In this document: piece after piece, positions 17,348 through 25,472 of the stretch
How positions within the stretch are numbered: position 1 is the stretch's first letter
How the letters are laid out: the number at the start of each line of letters is the position of its first letter
Origin: Colwellia piezophila ATCC BAA-637
GTDB taxonomy: Bacteria > Pseudomonadota > Gammaproteobacteria > Enterobacterales > Alteromonadaceae
Reading direction: 5' to 3'
DNA length: 64,000 nt
Assembly: GCF_000378625.1 (NCBI RefSeq)
Contig: NZ_KB905173.1
Coordinates: forward strand, 62,001 to 126,000
The notes under the pieces: generated by a model
What the model was told of the DNA's origin: nothing
The model's database searches: none
Seen by the model: only the letters and a program-made list of their open reading frames with translations
Made by a program: the position numbers and the translations under genes

Positions 17348-17644
17348 ATGTTTGGTTTTCATTTTTGTAAGGTTTCAGGCATGAGCATGTCACCACGTAT
17401 TCCAGAAAATAGTTACGTCTTTGTGGTGCCTTGGCTGAAAATATTAAGCTTAAAAGAGGGCTGCTTGTTACAAGTTTTTCACCCAAAATATGGCTATATA
17501 GTAAAGTCGTTGGCAACAATTGACAGAAACGGTCTGTTTTGGCTGAAAGGTCATCATAAAAGCAGTATACCTATTGAGCAGTTAGGCCCCGTAGGTAAGT
17601 CACAAATACAAGGTAAAGTTTTGTGGGTTTTTCCACCCAAATAG
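17348..17644 (+). CDS. Small S24/S26-type serine peptidase-like protein
   Basis: 98 residues from ATG at 17348. VSGMSMSPRIPE carries the SGxSMxP motif with Ser13 as likely nucleophile, and YIVKSL gives Lys53 as likely general base; ILSLKEGCLLQVFHP matches the fold of signal-peptidase-like and LexA-like catalytic domains. It has no membrane anchor and no DNA-binding domain. Its size and layout resemble SodX, the maturation protease of nickel superoxide dismutase, but no sodN is in the window. An in-frame GTG lies four codons upstream. The substrate is unknown. Confidence 0.7.
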   Translation: MFGFHFCKVSGMSMSPRIPENSYVFVVPWLKILSLKEGCLLQVFHPKYGYIVKSLATIDRNGLFWLKGHHKSSIPIEQLGPVGKSQIQGKVLWVFPPK

Positions 17645-17662
17645 GTACTAGATCTAATTAGA

Positions 17663-17730
17663 GGTTATACCAAGTTGATTGAGTACAGCTCTGCATTGGG
17701 AAGAAATTTAATCAAATTGGTATTATAACC
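17663..17730. repeat. Intergenic inverted-repeat element, copy 2
   Basis: The left arm GGTTATACCAAGTTGATT (17663-17680) and the right arm AATCAAATTGGTATTATAACC form an inverted repeat ending at 17730, with a 3-base gap in one arm. The right half matches copy 1 near 6973-7001. It lies between the converging peptidase-like and DUF2780 genes. Confidence 0.55.
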
Positions 17731-17769
17731 AGCAATCGGAAAATCGTGGCTATAAACCGTAAAGCCTAA

Positions 17770-18327
17770 TTAAAATAAGTCTAAACCCTGTTTTAATATT
17801 GTTGCAGCTTCTTTATAACCACTCTTGTCTAAATAACCACTAAAGCTGTTGATTAGCTCAGGTACTTTTTCTTTAGAAATGCCTAATTTTTCAAAGGCAG
17901 AGTTTAAGTAATCGACACTTTCGGCTTTTTTACCGACATCACCGGCACTTGATAAAAATGAACTGAAAGATGATTTTTCTACTTTAGGCGCCTTGTCTAA
18001 ATAGCTTTGCGCATCAGGCACCGCTTTACTGATTAATGCAAAGTTTTCTTGGCTTAAATTGTCTTTAGCTACTTTAAGTAGTGAGCCAAAACTTGCCGCG
18101 ACAGTACTTTCTGATAAATTTAGTTGCTTAGCTGCATATTCAATCATCGCATTAGTCTGTAACGGTACGTCTAAGTCTTTAGCTGCACTTTTAAGTTGTT
18201 CTGTCGAGGTTTTGCTAATAGAGCCGAAGTCGACCGCAGTGGCTGAAAATGAGCTTAAGCCGGTTAAACTAATTAGGGTAATCGAGGTAGAAAGGCAAAT
18301 AGTTGAAAATTTCACAGGAAAGTCCAT
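17770..18327 (-). CDS. DUF2780 family exported protein
   Basis: 185 residues with a signal peptide (about residues 1-31, ending FSATAVD). The mature part is helical and low in aromatic residues, with blocks AAKQLNLSESTVAASFGSLL, ALISKAVPDAQSYL, LNSAFEKLGISKEKVPELI and SGYKEAATILKQGL; this pattern fits DUF2780 (VcgC/VcgE-like). The function is unknown. A GTG four codons in (18315) has a better Shine-Dalgarno (GGA seven bases upstream) than the ATG, so the true start is open. Confidence 0.7.
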   Translation of the reverse strand: MDFPVKFSTICLSTSITLISLTGLSSFSATAVDFGSISKTSTEQLKSAAKDLDVPLQTNAMIEYAAKQLNLSESTVAASFGSLLKVAKDNLSQENFALISKAVPDAQSYLDKAPKVEKSSFSSFLSSAGDVGKKAESVDYLNSAFEKLGISKEKVPELINSFSGYLDKSGYKEAATILKQGLDLF

Positions 18328-18393
18328 GTTAATAAGATGTAATTAAATACCTTAACATGTTTGTGAAAAATAATAGGGGAGGCACAAATAAAA

Positions 18394-18418
18394 AAGCCTT
18401 TCTCATAGAGAAAGGCTT
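18394..18418 (-). terminator. Reverse-strand intrinsic terminator with no gene ending at it
   Basis: Perfect 11-bp stem AAGCCTTTCTC/GAGAAAGGCTT (18394-18404 with 18408-18418), 3-base loop; on the reverse strand it is followed by TTTTTATTTG. It lies upstream of the DUF2780 gene, so it must serve a transcript starting further right, where no protein gene is found. Confidence 0.65.
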
Positions 18419-18690
18419 GAAATGCTCGCATTTTGGTCTTGTTAATCAAGATTCTTATTATTTATTTCTAGCTAGTATTTTTTTATTATTATTAATTTTT
18501 AGCTAATATATCTTTCTAGTTCTTTTTATTATTGTTTTTCTGTAGCGCAGGCATTTTATAGCAAAGCATTTTTACCACCGCAACAACTTTAGTAGAGCAT
18601 AAACTCCACGATTTTCTTCGTAGTGAACTGATTGAACAAGTCAATATCGCTAAGCTATTGATTCAATATTCATTGGTAAAAATCAAGTGC
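18394..18690 (-). ncRNA. Candidate small RNA or short-ORF transcript upstream of hemE
   Basis: Inferred from a strong reverse-strand terminator at 18394-18418 and a perfect TATAAT on the reverse strand (18697-18692) about 280 bases upstream; the -35 region is poor. The transcript would hold a bulged hairpin (ACTACGA paired with TCGTGGAGT) and three mini-ORFs behind weak ribosome sites, the longest 17 residues (18569-18516, MLCYKMPALQKNNNKKN). No known RNA family was recognised (not tmRNA, RNase P, 6S or SRP RNA). Confidence 0.3.
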
Positions 18691-18968
18691 AATTATAACG
18701 TTTAAAAAAAAAGTTAAATAAATTGAACTTCTATCCTGTTAGCGCATTTCTCCCTTGATTCAGTGACAGGGTGTTTTTTAAAGAGTGTTGATTTAGTTCA
18801 TAGATCAAAAGGCTGGTCGGTGTTAAACTGCGCCCCTAAAATATATTAGCAAAATGCTTATTAAGCTGTAGTCGCTAAGTAACTAAATTAATTGAATCGT
18901 GCTGTCATTATTACTCAAGAGTAATATTTCAATGTGATTGTAAATAAGAAGATTAAGAGGAAGTATTG

Positions 18969-20036
18969 GTGACAGAATTAAAAAATGATACCTATTTACG
19001 TGCGTTATTAAAGCAACCAGTAGATTACACGCCAGTATGGATGATGCGTCAAGCAGGTCGTTATTTACCTGAATATCGCGAAGTACGTAAAAATGCAGGT
19101 GACTTTATGTCAGTCTGCAAAAATGCTGAACTGGCATGTGAAGTCACTATTCAACCATTACGTCGTTTCCCATTAGATGCGGCAATTTTGTTTAGTGATA
19201 TTTTAACGATTCCAGATGCCATGGGCCTAGGTTTATATTTTGAAACCGGTGAAGGACCAAAATTCGAGCGTCCTATTACCTGTAAAGCCGATGTGGTGAA
19301 AATTGCCGTACCTGATCCAGAAGATGAGTTAGGTTATGTCATGAATGCGGTACGTACTATTCGCAAAGAATTAAAAGGCGAAGTACCACTCATCGGTTTT
19401 TCTGGTAGCCCTTGGACATTAGCCACCTACATGATCGAAGGCGGCAGTTCTAAAGCATTCACAAAAATTAAAAAAATGATGTTTGCTGAACCACAAACCT
19501 TACATTTATTACTGGATAAATTAGCTGACTCCGTTATTAGTTACTTAAATGCGCAAATTGCTGCTGGTGCGCAATCAGTGATGGTCTTTGATACATGGGG
19601 CGGAGTATTGTCACCACGTGATTATAATGACTTCTCTTTACAGTATATGGCGAAAATTGTTGACGGATTAACCCGTCACAATGAAGGCCGTCAAGTGCCA
19701 GTGACGTTATTCACTAAAAATAGCGGTATGTGGCTAGAATCTATCGCCGCGACAGGTTGTGATGCCGTTGGCCTTGATTGGACTATTGATATTGAGAATG
19801 CCAAAGCACGCATTGGTGATAAAGTGGCTTTACAAGGTAATATGGATCCCTCCATGTTATATGCGCCATTGCCACGTATTGAACAAGAAGTTTCAAAAAT
19901 ATTAGCCGGCTTTGGTGAAGGCGGAACTGGTCATGTATTTAACTTAGGCCATGGTATTCACCCTGATGTGAACCCAGATCACGCCGGCCATTTCATTGAG
20001 TCTGTACACCGTTTAAGTAAGCCTTATCATAAGTAG
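18969..20036 (+). CDS. hemE: Uroporphyrinogen decarboxylase HemE
   Basis: 355 residues. Signatures are [16 protein letters not shown] near the start and [17 protein letters not shown] in the middle, with the catalytic Asp in [14 protein letters not shown]. The enzyme decarboxylates the four acetate side chains of uroporphyrinogen III to give coproporphyrinogen III in cytoplasmic heme synthesis. GTG at 18969 gives the usual start [14 protein letters not shown] and sits eight bases after AGAGG; a TTG one codon earlier is less likely. A strong terminator follows. Confidence 0.96.
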   Translation: MTELKNDTYLRALLKQPVDYTPVWMMRQAGRYLPEYREVRKNAGDFMSVCKNAELACEVTIQPLRRFPLDAAILFSDILTIPDAMGLGLYFETGEGPKFERPITCKADVVKIAVPDPEDELGYVMNAVRTIRKELKGEVPLIGFSGSPWTLATYMIEGGSSKAFTKIKKMMFAEPQTLHLLLDKLADSVISYLNAQIAAGAQSVMVFDTWGGVLSPRDYNDFSLQYMAKIVDGLTRHNEGRQVPVTLFTKNSGMWLESIAATGCDAVGLDWTIDIENAKARIGDKVALQGNMDPSMLYAPLPRIEQEVSKILAGFGEGGTGHVFNLGHGIHPDVNPDHAGHFIESVHRLSKPYHK

Positions 20037-20110
20037 ATTACTACCAGTAATATGATAGACAGCTATCGCTAGTGTAAGCCTAGCTTACTCTAGCCTTAAT
20101 AAAAACAGTA

Positions 20111-20158
20111 AAGCCGCGGTTAATTTATCAAAAAGATAAAGTAACCGCGGCTTTTTTA
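20111..20158. terminator. hemE terminator
   Basis: Twelve-bp stem AAGCCGCGGTTA/TAACCGCGGCTT (20111-20122 with 20142-20153), followed by TTTTTATT. The A-rich left flank could allow function in both directions. Confidence 0.87.
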
Positions 20159-20404
20159 TTGGCTAAGTTTTATCAATTGTTTAGTTCATGCCAGTCACTC
20201 TCTTCAGCGCTGTGAAACTTCATACCAATTCGGCTTGGGTGTTAAGTGTTTTGCAATTCAGACCGATTACATACTCTGTTACATTCTTGAACTAATAAGA
20301 GTTACAGGACTCTTTAAGACTTAAAATCAATGACTTAATGATGGTATTTCTGTTGTTTTAATCCCCTCGCGCTGTCATTTGTATAAAATAACAGTCGACT
20401 GTAC

Positions 20405-20434
20405 TTGTGTTCTGGTGTGTTGGTGGTGTATAAC
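20405..20434 (+). promoter_or_regulatory. Promoter and possible operator of the GntR-ABC operon
   Basis: TTGTGT (20405-20410) and TATAAC (20429-20434) are spaced by 18 bases. The -10 element is embedded in the small palindrome GTGT-ATA-ACAC (20427-20437), a plausible site for the GntR repressor encoded just downstream. Confidence 0.45.
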
Positions 20435-20469
20435 ACTACTATCTTTTGGTATTATTCAAGGAACAGGGC

Positions 20470-20829
20470 ATGGCACCTCAATGGGATTCAGAAAAACCGA
20501 TATATCTCCAACTGTATCAGCAAGTCATCACTCGCATATTAGATGGTTATATCAAGGAAGGCGAAGCTTTACCTTCAGTCAGAAAAGTAGCCGCTGAGTA
20601 CCAACTTAATCCAATGACTATTTCAAAGGCGTATCTGATGTTACAGGACGAAGCAGTTGTAGAGAAACAACGTGGAAAAGGGTTATTTGTTATACCAGGC
20701 GCACAAAAATTAATGTTAGATAGAGAGCGTGATAATTTTTTGTCACACCAGTGGCCAGAAATACTAAAGCAAATCACCCGACTTAAACTTTCGCCAGAGC
20801 AACTATTAACCAACATTGTAGGGGGATAA
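20470..20829 (+). CDS. GntR family regulator, YtrA subfamily
   Basis: 119 residues from ATG at 20470, with AAGGA eight bases upstream. The winged helix-turn-helix spans about residues 8-75: PIYLQLYQQVITRILDG, LPSVRKVAAEYQLNPMTISK and GKGLFVIPGA. Only a short helical tail of about 40 residues follows, as in YtrA-type regulators, which have no large ligand domain. The ATPase gene overlaps its stop by one base, so the regulator most likely represses its own ABC operon. Confidence 0.9.
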   Translation: MAPQWDSEKPIYLQLYQQVITRILDGYIKEGEALPSVRKVAAEYQLNPMTISKAYLMLQDEAVVEKQRGKGLFVIPGAQKLMLDRERDNFLSHQWPEILKQITRLKLSPEQLLTNIVGG

Positions 20830-21689
20830 TGATGAGCTCATTAATTTCAGTAAAGAATGTCAGTAAATCATTTGGATCAAAACAGGTACTTTCATCGGTG
20901 AACTTATCTGTTAGTGCCGGACAAATTGTTGGCTTGGTTGGCCCAAACGGCGCCGGTAAAACTACTTGTTTACAGGCTGTATTGGGACTAACCGATTATG
21001 AAGGTGATATCAGTGTTTTAGGGCATCACCCAAGAAAAGATCGCGTAAATATGCTTAAAGATGTCGCTTATATTGCTGATGTGGCTATTTTACCTAAATG
21101 GTTAAAGGTCTCGCAAGCATTAAGTTATATGCAAGATATTCATGAAAACTTTGATATTGACAAGGCAGAAAAGTTTCTCGCTAAAACCAATATTGAGGTG
21201 AATGATAAAGTAAAAACGTTATCTAAAGGCATGGTGGCGCAATTACATTTAGCCTTGATTCTTGCGATTGACGCTAAGGTATTAATTTTAGATGAACCAA
21301 CTTTAGGTTTAGATATTTTGACTCGTCGCCAGTTTTACAGCCACTTGTTGGAAGATTTTTATACTGAAGAAAAGTGTATTGTTATTACCACGCATCAAAT
21401 TGAAGAAATTGAACATATCTTAACGGATGTTGCTTTTATACAAGATGGTAAAATTGTGCTTGCTCAAAGTACTGATGAAATAAAAGAACGCTTTAATTTA
21501 GTTTCTGTTACCAATGAGCAACTACCACAAGCAGATGAGCTAAAGCCGTTATTTAAAAATAGCATGATGGGACTAACAACAATGTTATTTGATAATCAAG
21601 ATAAAGCTGCGTTACAAAGCTTAGGTCAAGTAACAGTGCCTAGTTTAGCTGATATTTTTGTCGGTGTGATGAATAAGGAGACTTGCTAA
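20829..21689 (+). CDS. ABC transporter ATP-binding protein
   Basis: 286 residues with Walker A GPNGAGKTT, a lysine-rich signature-like segment LSKGMVAQLHLAL in place of LSGGQ, Walker B VLILDEPTLGLD and switch His in ITTHQIEEIEH. It forms the energising subunit for the permease encoded next. The start overlaps the GntR stop (TAATG), with GGGGGA as ribosome site. The group is typical of GntR-linked exporters in gammaproteobacteria; the substrate is unknown. Confidence 0.9.
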   Translation: MMSSLISVKNVSKSFGSKQVLSSVNLSVSAGQIVGLVGPNGAGKTTCLQAVLGLTDYEGDISVLGHHPRKDRVNMLKDVAYIADVAILPKWLKVSQALSYMQDIHENFDIDKAEKFLAKTNIEVNDKVKTLSKGMVAQLHLALILAIDAKVLILDEPTLGLDILTRRQFYSHLLEDFYTEEKCIVITTHQIEEIEHILTDVAFIQDGKIVLAQSTDEIKERFNLVSVTNEQLPQADELKPLFKNSMMGLTTMLFDNQDKAALQSLGQVTVPSLADIFVGVMNKETC

Positions 21690-22594
21690 TGAATACGTCA
21701 ATTATGAAAGCGTCTATTAAAAAAGAGCTATGGGAATTTAATGGTATGCTCAAATGGGTGCCTATTACGTTAGCCGGTGTGTTTATTTTAATTCCGCTAC
21801 TAAGTTTGTTACTCAATGATATTGAATTCTCAGGGTGGCTAGAAGGCCTTAAGCACTTAAGTGAATCACAAGGTGATAGGGGCTTAACCAAGGTGTTTTT
21901 TGTTGCTACCGCAGCATTATTTGCTCCTTTTGTTTTGGTGGGCTTTATTGTTCAGCTATATTATTTGGTCACTTGTTTATATGATGAGAGGCGAGATATG
22001 TCGGTAATGTTTTGGCGCTCGCTACCGGTGTCTGATGGCGTTACTATAACCAGTAAGCTATTAACCGGTGCTATCATTATTCCTGCTATTTTTTACTCGG
22101 CAGCAACAATGTTGTTTGTAATTGGTCTAGTACTGGCATTTATCGGCTCAGTGATATTATCAGTTGGTTTTGATATTTCATTATGGGGTTTATGGTCAAG
22201 CGCTCAGGTTTTGAGTACCCTAGGTTCATTTTGGTTGACCTTAATACCGTTAGCAATATGGCTATTACCTTTATACTCTTGGTTAATGTTAACTTCAATT
22301 TATGCGAAGAAAGCCCCATTTTTATGGGCGGTGCTACCGATTGTTGCCCTGCTAATTATTGAAGCTATTGTGGTACATTATTTACAATTATCACAACCAT
22401 TTTTTGGCCACTTTATTGGCGATTACTTTTCTCTTGCAACTGACAAGGTAGCTGTGAATTCTGATGATATCAGCTCTTTACGTTGGGCGCCTTTACAAGC
22501 GGTGCTAGCACAAATCGATTACCGAACCTTCTTGGTTTCAGCGGGATTATTATCTGCTACTTATTGGTTTAGAGTGAATAAACAAGAGTCATAA
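21689..22594 (+). CDS. ABC transporter permease, ABC-2 type
   Basis: 301 residues from ATG at 21689 (AAGGAG upstream, one-base overlap with the ATPase stop). About six membrane helices are visible, for example WVPITLAGVFILIPLLSLLL, FVLVGFIVQLYYLVTCLY, LLTGAIIIPAIFYSAATML, LPLYSWLMLTSIY and PFLWAVLPIVALLIIEAIVV. The short motif DERRDMSVMFWRSLPVSD between helices is a mark of this permease family. With the ATPase it probably exports a peptide, lipid or antibiotic, but no substrate is evident. Confidence 0.88.
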   Translation: MNTSIMKASIKKELWEFNGMLKWVPITLAGVFILIPLLSLLLNDIEFSGWLEGLKHLSESQGDRGLTKVFFVATAALFAPFVLVGFIVQLYYLVTCLYDERRDMSVMFWRSLPVSDGVTITSKLLTGAIIIPAIFYSAATMLFVIGLVLAFIGSVILSVGFDISLWGLWSSAQVLSTLGSFWLTLIPLAIWLLPLYSWLMLTSIYAKKAPFLWAVLPIVALLIIEAIVVHYLQLSQPFFGHFIGDYFSLATDKVAVNSDDISSLRWAPLQAVLAQIDYRTFLVSAGLLSATYWFRVNKQES

Positions 22595-22645
22595 CTAATG
22601 CGAACTCATTGACTTGTAGAGTGAATATACAATTACATTAGCCGT

Positions 22646-22675
22646 AAATGCCAATATGAAGATATTGGCATTTTT
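22646..22675 (+). terminator. Terminator of the GntR-ABC operon
   Basis: Stem AAATGCCAATAT/ATATTGGCATTT (22646-22657 with 22662-22673), 4-base loop, T run after the stem. Confidence 0.78.
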
Positions 22676-22707
22676 ATAGGTGAAAAACCTTATTCCTCCC
22701 GGAATTT

Positions 22708-23535
22708 TTAGCTTGGTATAGCGCTGTCAGCACGAGAAAATAAAGCATCAAAAGAGGTATCACTGGCCAAAAAGCTAGAAACACCAATACTGACAGAAAG
22801 CTTGATAATACCTGGCCAGTCTCCGACTATTTTCAGTTCACTTTGTTTCTTGCAAATACGCTCTGCCAATATCAAAGCGGATTCGATAGCGGTTTCAGGT
22901 CAAATAATAGAGAACTCCTCACCACCAATACGCGCAAGAATATCGGTTTGCCTTAGGCTCCCTTGCAGCTGCTTGGCAACCTCAATTAATACTTGATCGC
23001 TAGCGGGGTGACCGTATTGGTCATTAATACTTTTAAAATGATCTATATCAATGGAAATAAGTGTCATCGGCTTTGTGTAGCGCTTGGCTAGCTTATACTC
23101 TTTTTCTGCTTGCTCAATGAAGTAACGTTGATTATACAAGTAGGTTAATGGGTCCGTATTAGCCAGTTTTTTACATTCTTCTTTGAGTTTGAATAACTCG
23201 GTCACATCAGTTGAAAAACCAATCATTGCCGGTAATTTATCCGGTTGCAATAAGGGCACTTTGGTACTGATATAGCGATGAATATTTCCCTCATCGTCGG
23301 TGGTGGTTTCTTCAATAACCTGCTTTTTATTCGTCGCAAAGACCTGTAAGTCTGACTGGTAAAAATGATCGGCCATCGCTTTAGGTAACACCTCCGTATC
23401 TTTCTTACCGAGAATGTTTTTTGCTGTATCACCAAACAATTTCGATACTTTAGCATTCACATAGAGGAAAGTTCTTTGAGAGTCTTTCATATAAACATAG
23501 GCATTGATGTTATTCAAAATGCTATGGCGTAGCAT
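22708..23535 (-). pseudogene. PAS-GGDEF diguanylate cyclase, broken by an in-frame TGA
   Basis: Reading from ATG at 23535, a PAS-like domain (INAYVYMKDSQRTFLYVN, about residues 9-110) leads to a GGDEF domain with TYLYNQRYFIEQ and the active site RIGGEEFSII. There a TGA (22902-22900) stops translation. The same frame then continues without a shift through PETAIESALILAERI, KLSVSIGVSSF and FSRADSAI to a normal stop at 22708. The last third of the cyclase fold is therefore lost, and the 211-residue product should be inactive as a cyclase. No other damage is seen, so the mutation is probably recent, or a sequencing error. Confidence 0.82.
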
Positions 23536-23634
23536 AAAACTATCACGGATTAATGAGTTAACCCCTGATAGCGGAATTATCGAGGTTCGCTAAACAGATA
23601 ATTGTAAATTTTAATGGCTGACTATCGAGGTAAT

Positions 23635-23664
23635 AAAAAAGGCACTGAATCAGTACCTTTTTTT
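23635..23664 (-). terminator. metJ terminator
   Basis: Hairpin with stem AAAGG-C-ACTGA/TCAGT-A-CCTTT (one internal mismatch), flanked by A and T runs, so it may work in both directions. It lies 25 bases after the metJ stop. Confidence 0.68.
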
Positions 23665-23688
23665 TAGTGCTTAATTGAGTACTAAAAG

Positions 23689-24018
23689 CTATTCATCATC
23701 GACTTCATAAGCACTAAAGTCGGTAATACCTTTCGCTTCAAGTAATCGCCTAACACTGGCAGGTAACTTCTCGTTGTTATCTTTCGCTAGATCTTCATCA
23801 TCGGGCAACGGCTGACCACTGAATGCATGCAAAAAGGCTTCACATAACAATTCACTGTTGGTGGCATGTCGTAGGTTGTTCACTTGACGTCTGGTGCGTT
23901 CATCGGTTAAAACTTTTAACACGCGCAAAGGAATAGAAACGGTAATTTTCTTTACTTGCTCGCTTTTTTTACCGTGTTCGGCATAGGGATTTATGTACTC
24001 GTCATTCCACTGAGCCAT
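23689..24018 (-). CDS. metJ: Methionine repressor MetJ
   Basis: 109 residues of the ribbon-helix-helix family. The DNA-contacting strand [20 protein letters not shown] and helix [20 protein letters not shown] match MetJ nearly word for word, as does the [16 protein letters not shown] segment. With S-adenosylmethionine as co-repressor it binds tandem AGACGTCT boxes. It is divergent from metB, and two clusters of such boxes lie between them, so it controls metB-metL and probably itself. Confidence 0.96.
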   Translation of the reverse strand: MAQWNDEYINPYAEHGKKSEQVKKITVSIPLRVLKVLTDERTRRQVNNLRHATNSELLCEAFLHAFSGQPLPDDEDLAKDNNEKLPASVRRLLEAKGITDFSAYEVDDE

Positions 24019-24097
24019 GGATATTCCTCTGTTTTACTTTAAAAGTTGCGGATAGGTTAAGGGGGTAATTTTACCTATTGCGATAAAGCAGTCAAGT

Positions 24098-24113
24098 AGA
24101 AGTTTAGATGTCT
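24098..24113. promoter_or_regulatory. MetJ operator, cluster 1
   Basis: Two adjacent 8-base units, AGAAGTTT and AGATGTCT, the second one mismatch from the consensus met box AGACGTCT. It is nearer metJ and probably serves autoregulation. Confidence 0.6.
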
Positions 24114-24121
24114 AAAATTAC

Positions 24122-24150
24122 TTGACCCAAATATACAAAGTGTTTAGAGT
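24122..24150 (+). promoter_or_regulatory. metB promoter
   Basis: TTGACC (24122-24127) and TAGAGT (24145-24150) with a 17-base spacer. The -10 element abuts and partly overlaps the second met-box cluster, which fits repression by blocking polymerase. Confidence 0.55.
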
Positions 24151-24177
24151 TATAGACGTCCAAACATCCAAACGAAA
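24146..24177. promoter_or_regulatory. MetJ operator, cluster 2
   Basis: Four tandem 8-base units in register: AGAGTTAT, AGACGTCC, AAACATCC, AAACGAAA. The second unit has seven of eight consensus bases; the array overlaps the metB -10 region. Confidence 0.7.
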
Positions 24178-24267
24178 ACGTAGCTAATAAGTTAGCACAA
24201 AGACGGTAAAAACAGGTGAATTCAATCTTGCTTGTGACCACCCAGCTTAATTAATGGAGATAAATAA

Positions 24268-25434
24268 ATGTCGATTACTAACAAAAGTAATATTACTACT
24301 TCGGCAGTAAGAGCCGGTATTAATACCGATCAGCATCATGGCGCGGTGGTTGCTCCTATCCATTTATCCAGCACGTACTCATTAAAAGGTTTTAATGATA
24401 AACGTCGATTTGATTATTCTCGTACTGGTAACCCTACGCGCGCTACGTTTGCTGAAGTGATTGCCGATTTAGAGCAAGGCAGTGTCGGTATTGTTACCAG
24501 CACCGGTATGGCGGCAGTGCATTTAATTTGTCAGCTGTTATCCACTGAAGATACCGTGGTTATTCCACATGACTGTTACGGTGGTAGTTTTAGATTATTT
24601 ACCCATTTAGCTAAACGAGGTCAGTTTAAGCTGATTGTTGTTGATCAAAATGACCAACAAGCGCTCAATAATGCCTTAGCGCACAAACCTAAGTTAGTAT
24701 TACTTGAAAGTCCAAGCAATCCACTATTACGCATAGTGGATATTGAGGCAGTCACCAAAGTATGCCATAATGCGGGTGCATTAGTGGCAGTAGATAATAC
24801 CTTTTTATCGCCAGCCTTACAGCAGCCCTTAACATTAGGTGCTGATATTGTTTTCCACTCAACTACTAAATACATTAATGGCCATAGTGATGTCGTTGGC
24901 GGTGTTTTAGTGACCAAAACTGCCGAGCTTGGTGAAAAGTTAGCATGGTGGGCAAACTGTATTGGTATTACCGGCAGTGCTTTTGATAGCTTCTTAGCGT
25001 TGCGTGGTTTAAAAACATTACCGGTAAGAATGAAACAACATCAAGAAAATGCCTTACAAGTCGCTGATTTTTTGAAAACACATGATGCGATTGATGCCGT
25101 GTACTTTCCAGGTTTTACTGATCATCCAGGACATGATATAGCCAAAAAACAGCAGTCAGGTTATGGTGCTATGTTAAGTTTTGAGGTTAGGGGGGGCGTT
25201 GAGGCAGTTAAAAAATTATTTGAACACCTTGAATTATTCACTTTAGCGCAATCCTTAGGTGGTGTGGAAAGTCTTATCAGCCATCCATCAACGATGACGC
25301 ATGCAGGTATGGAAATAGCAGATCAGTTAGCGGCGGGCATTACCCAGTCTTTAGTACGTATATCGGTAGGAATTGAAGATATCGAAGATATTTTGGCCGA
25401 TTTAGCCCAGGGGTTAGCCCAAAGTCAGCAGTAA
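24268..25434 (+). CDS. metB: Cystathionine gamma-synthase MetB
   Basis: 388 residues of the Cys/Met PLP-dependent family. The PLP lysine lies in FHSTTKYINGHSDVVGG; other blocks are SRTGNPTR, STGMAAVHL, LLESPSNPLLRI and SLGGVESLISHPSTMTH. It joins O-succinylhomoserine and cysteine to give cystathionine. The ATG follows TAATGGAGATA. metL follows after 38 bases, giving a metBL operon as in enterics, under the MetJ boxes. Confidence 0.95.
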   Translation: MSITNKSNITTSAVRAGINTDQHHGAVVAPIHLSSTYSLKGFNDKRRFDYSRTGNPTRATFAEVIADLEQGSVGIVTSTGMAAVHLICQLLSTEDTVVIPHDCYGGSFRLFTHLAKRGQFKLIVVDQNDQQALNNALAHKPKLVLLESPSNPLLRIVDIEAVTKVCHNAGALVAVDNTFLSPALQQPLTLGADIVFHSTTKYINGHSDVVGGVLVTKTAELGEKLAWWANCIGITGSAFDSFLALRGLKTLPVRMKQHQENALQVADFLKTHDAIDAVYFPGFTDHPGHDIAKKQQSGYGAMLSFEVRGGVEAVKKLFEHLELFTLAQSLGGVESLISHPSTMTHAGMEIADQLAAGITQSLVRISVGIEDIEDILADLAQGLAQSQQ

Positions 25435-25472
25435 TAATTAAATAGACAATTAGCAGTTGAGCAGGCAGAGAG

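Larger units (their letters stand above)
18328..18968. other. 641-base gap between the DUF2780 gene and hemE
   Basis: No protein gene of normal size is seen. The left half contains a reverse-strand terminator and a candidate small RNA (separate entries). The right half is AT-rich and ends in the hemE ribosome site AGAGGAAG; I could not fix a hemE promoter with confidence. Confidence 0.6.
20037..20469. other. 433-base gap between hemE and the GntR operon
   Basis: It holds the hemE terminator (20111-20158) and the probable promoter of the GntR-ABC operon (20405-20434). In the middle, about 20160-20400, I see no gene or clear structure; ATACCAATTC at 20223 resembles the end of the intergenic repeat family but has no second arm. 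Confidence 0.6.
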
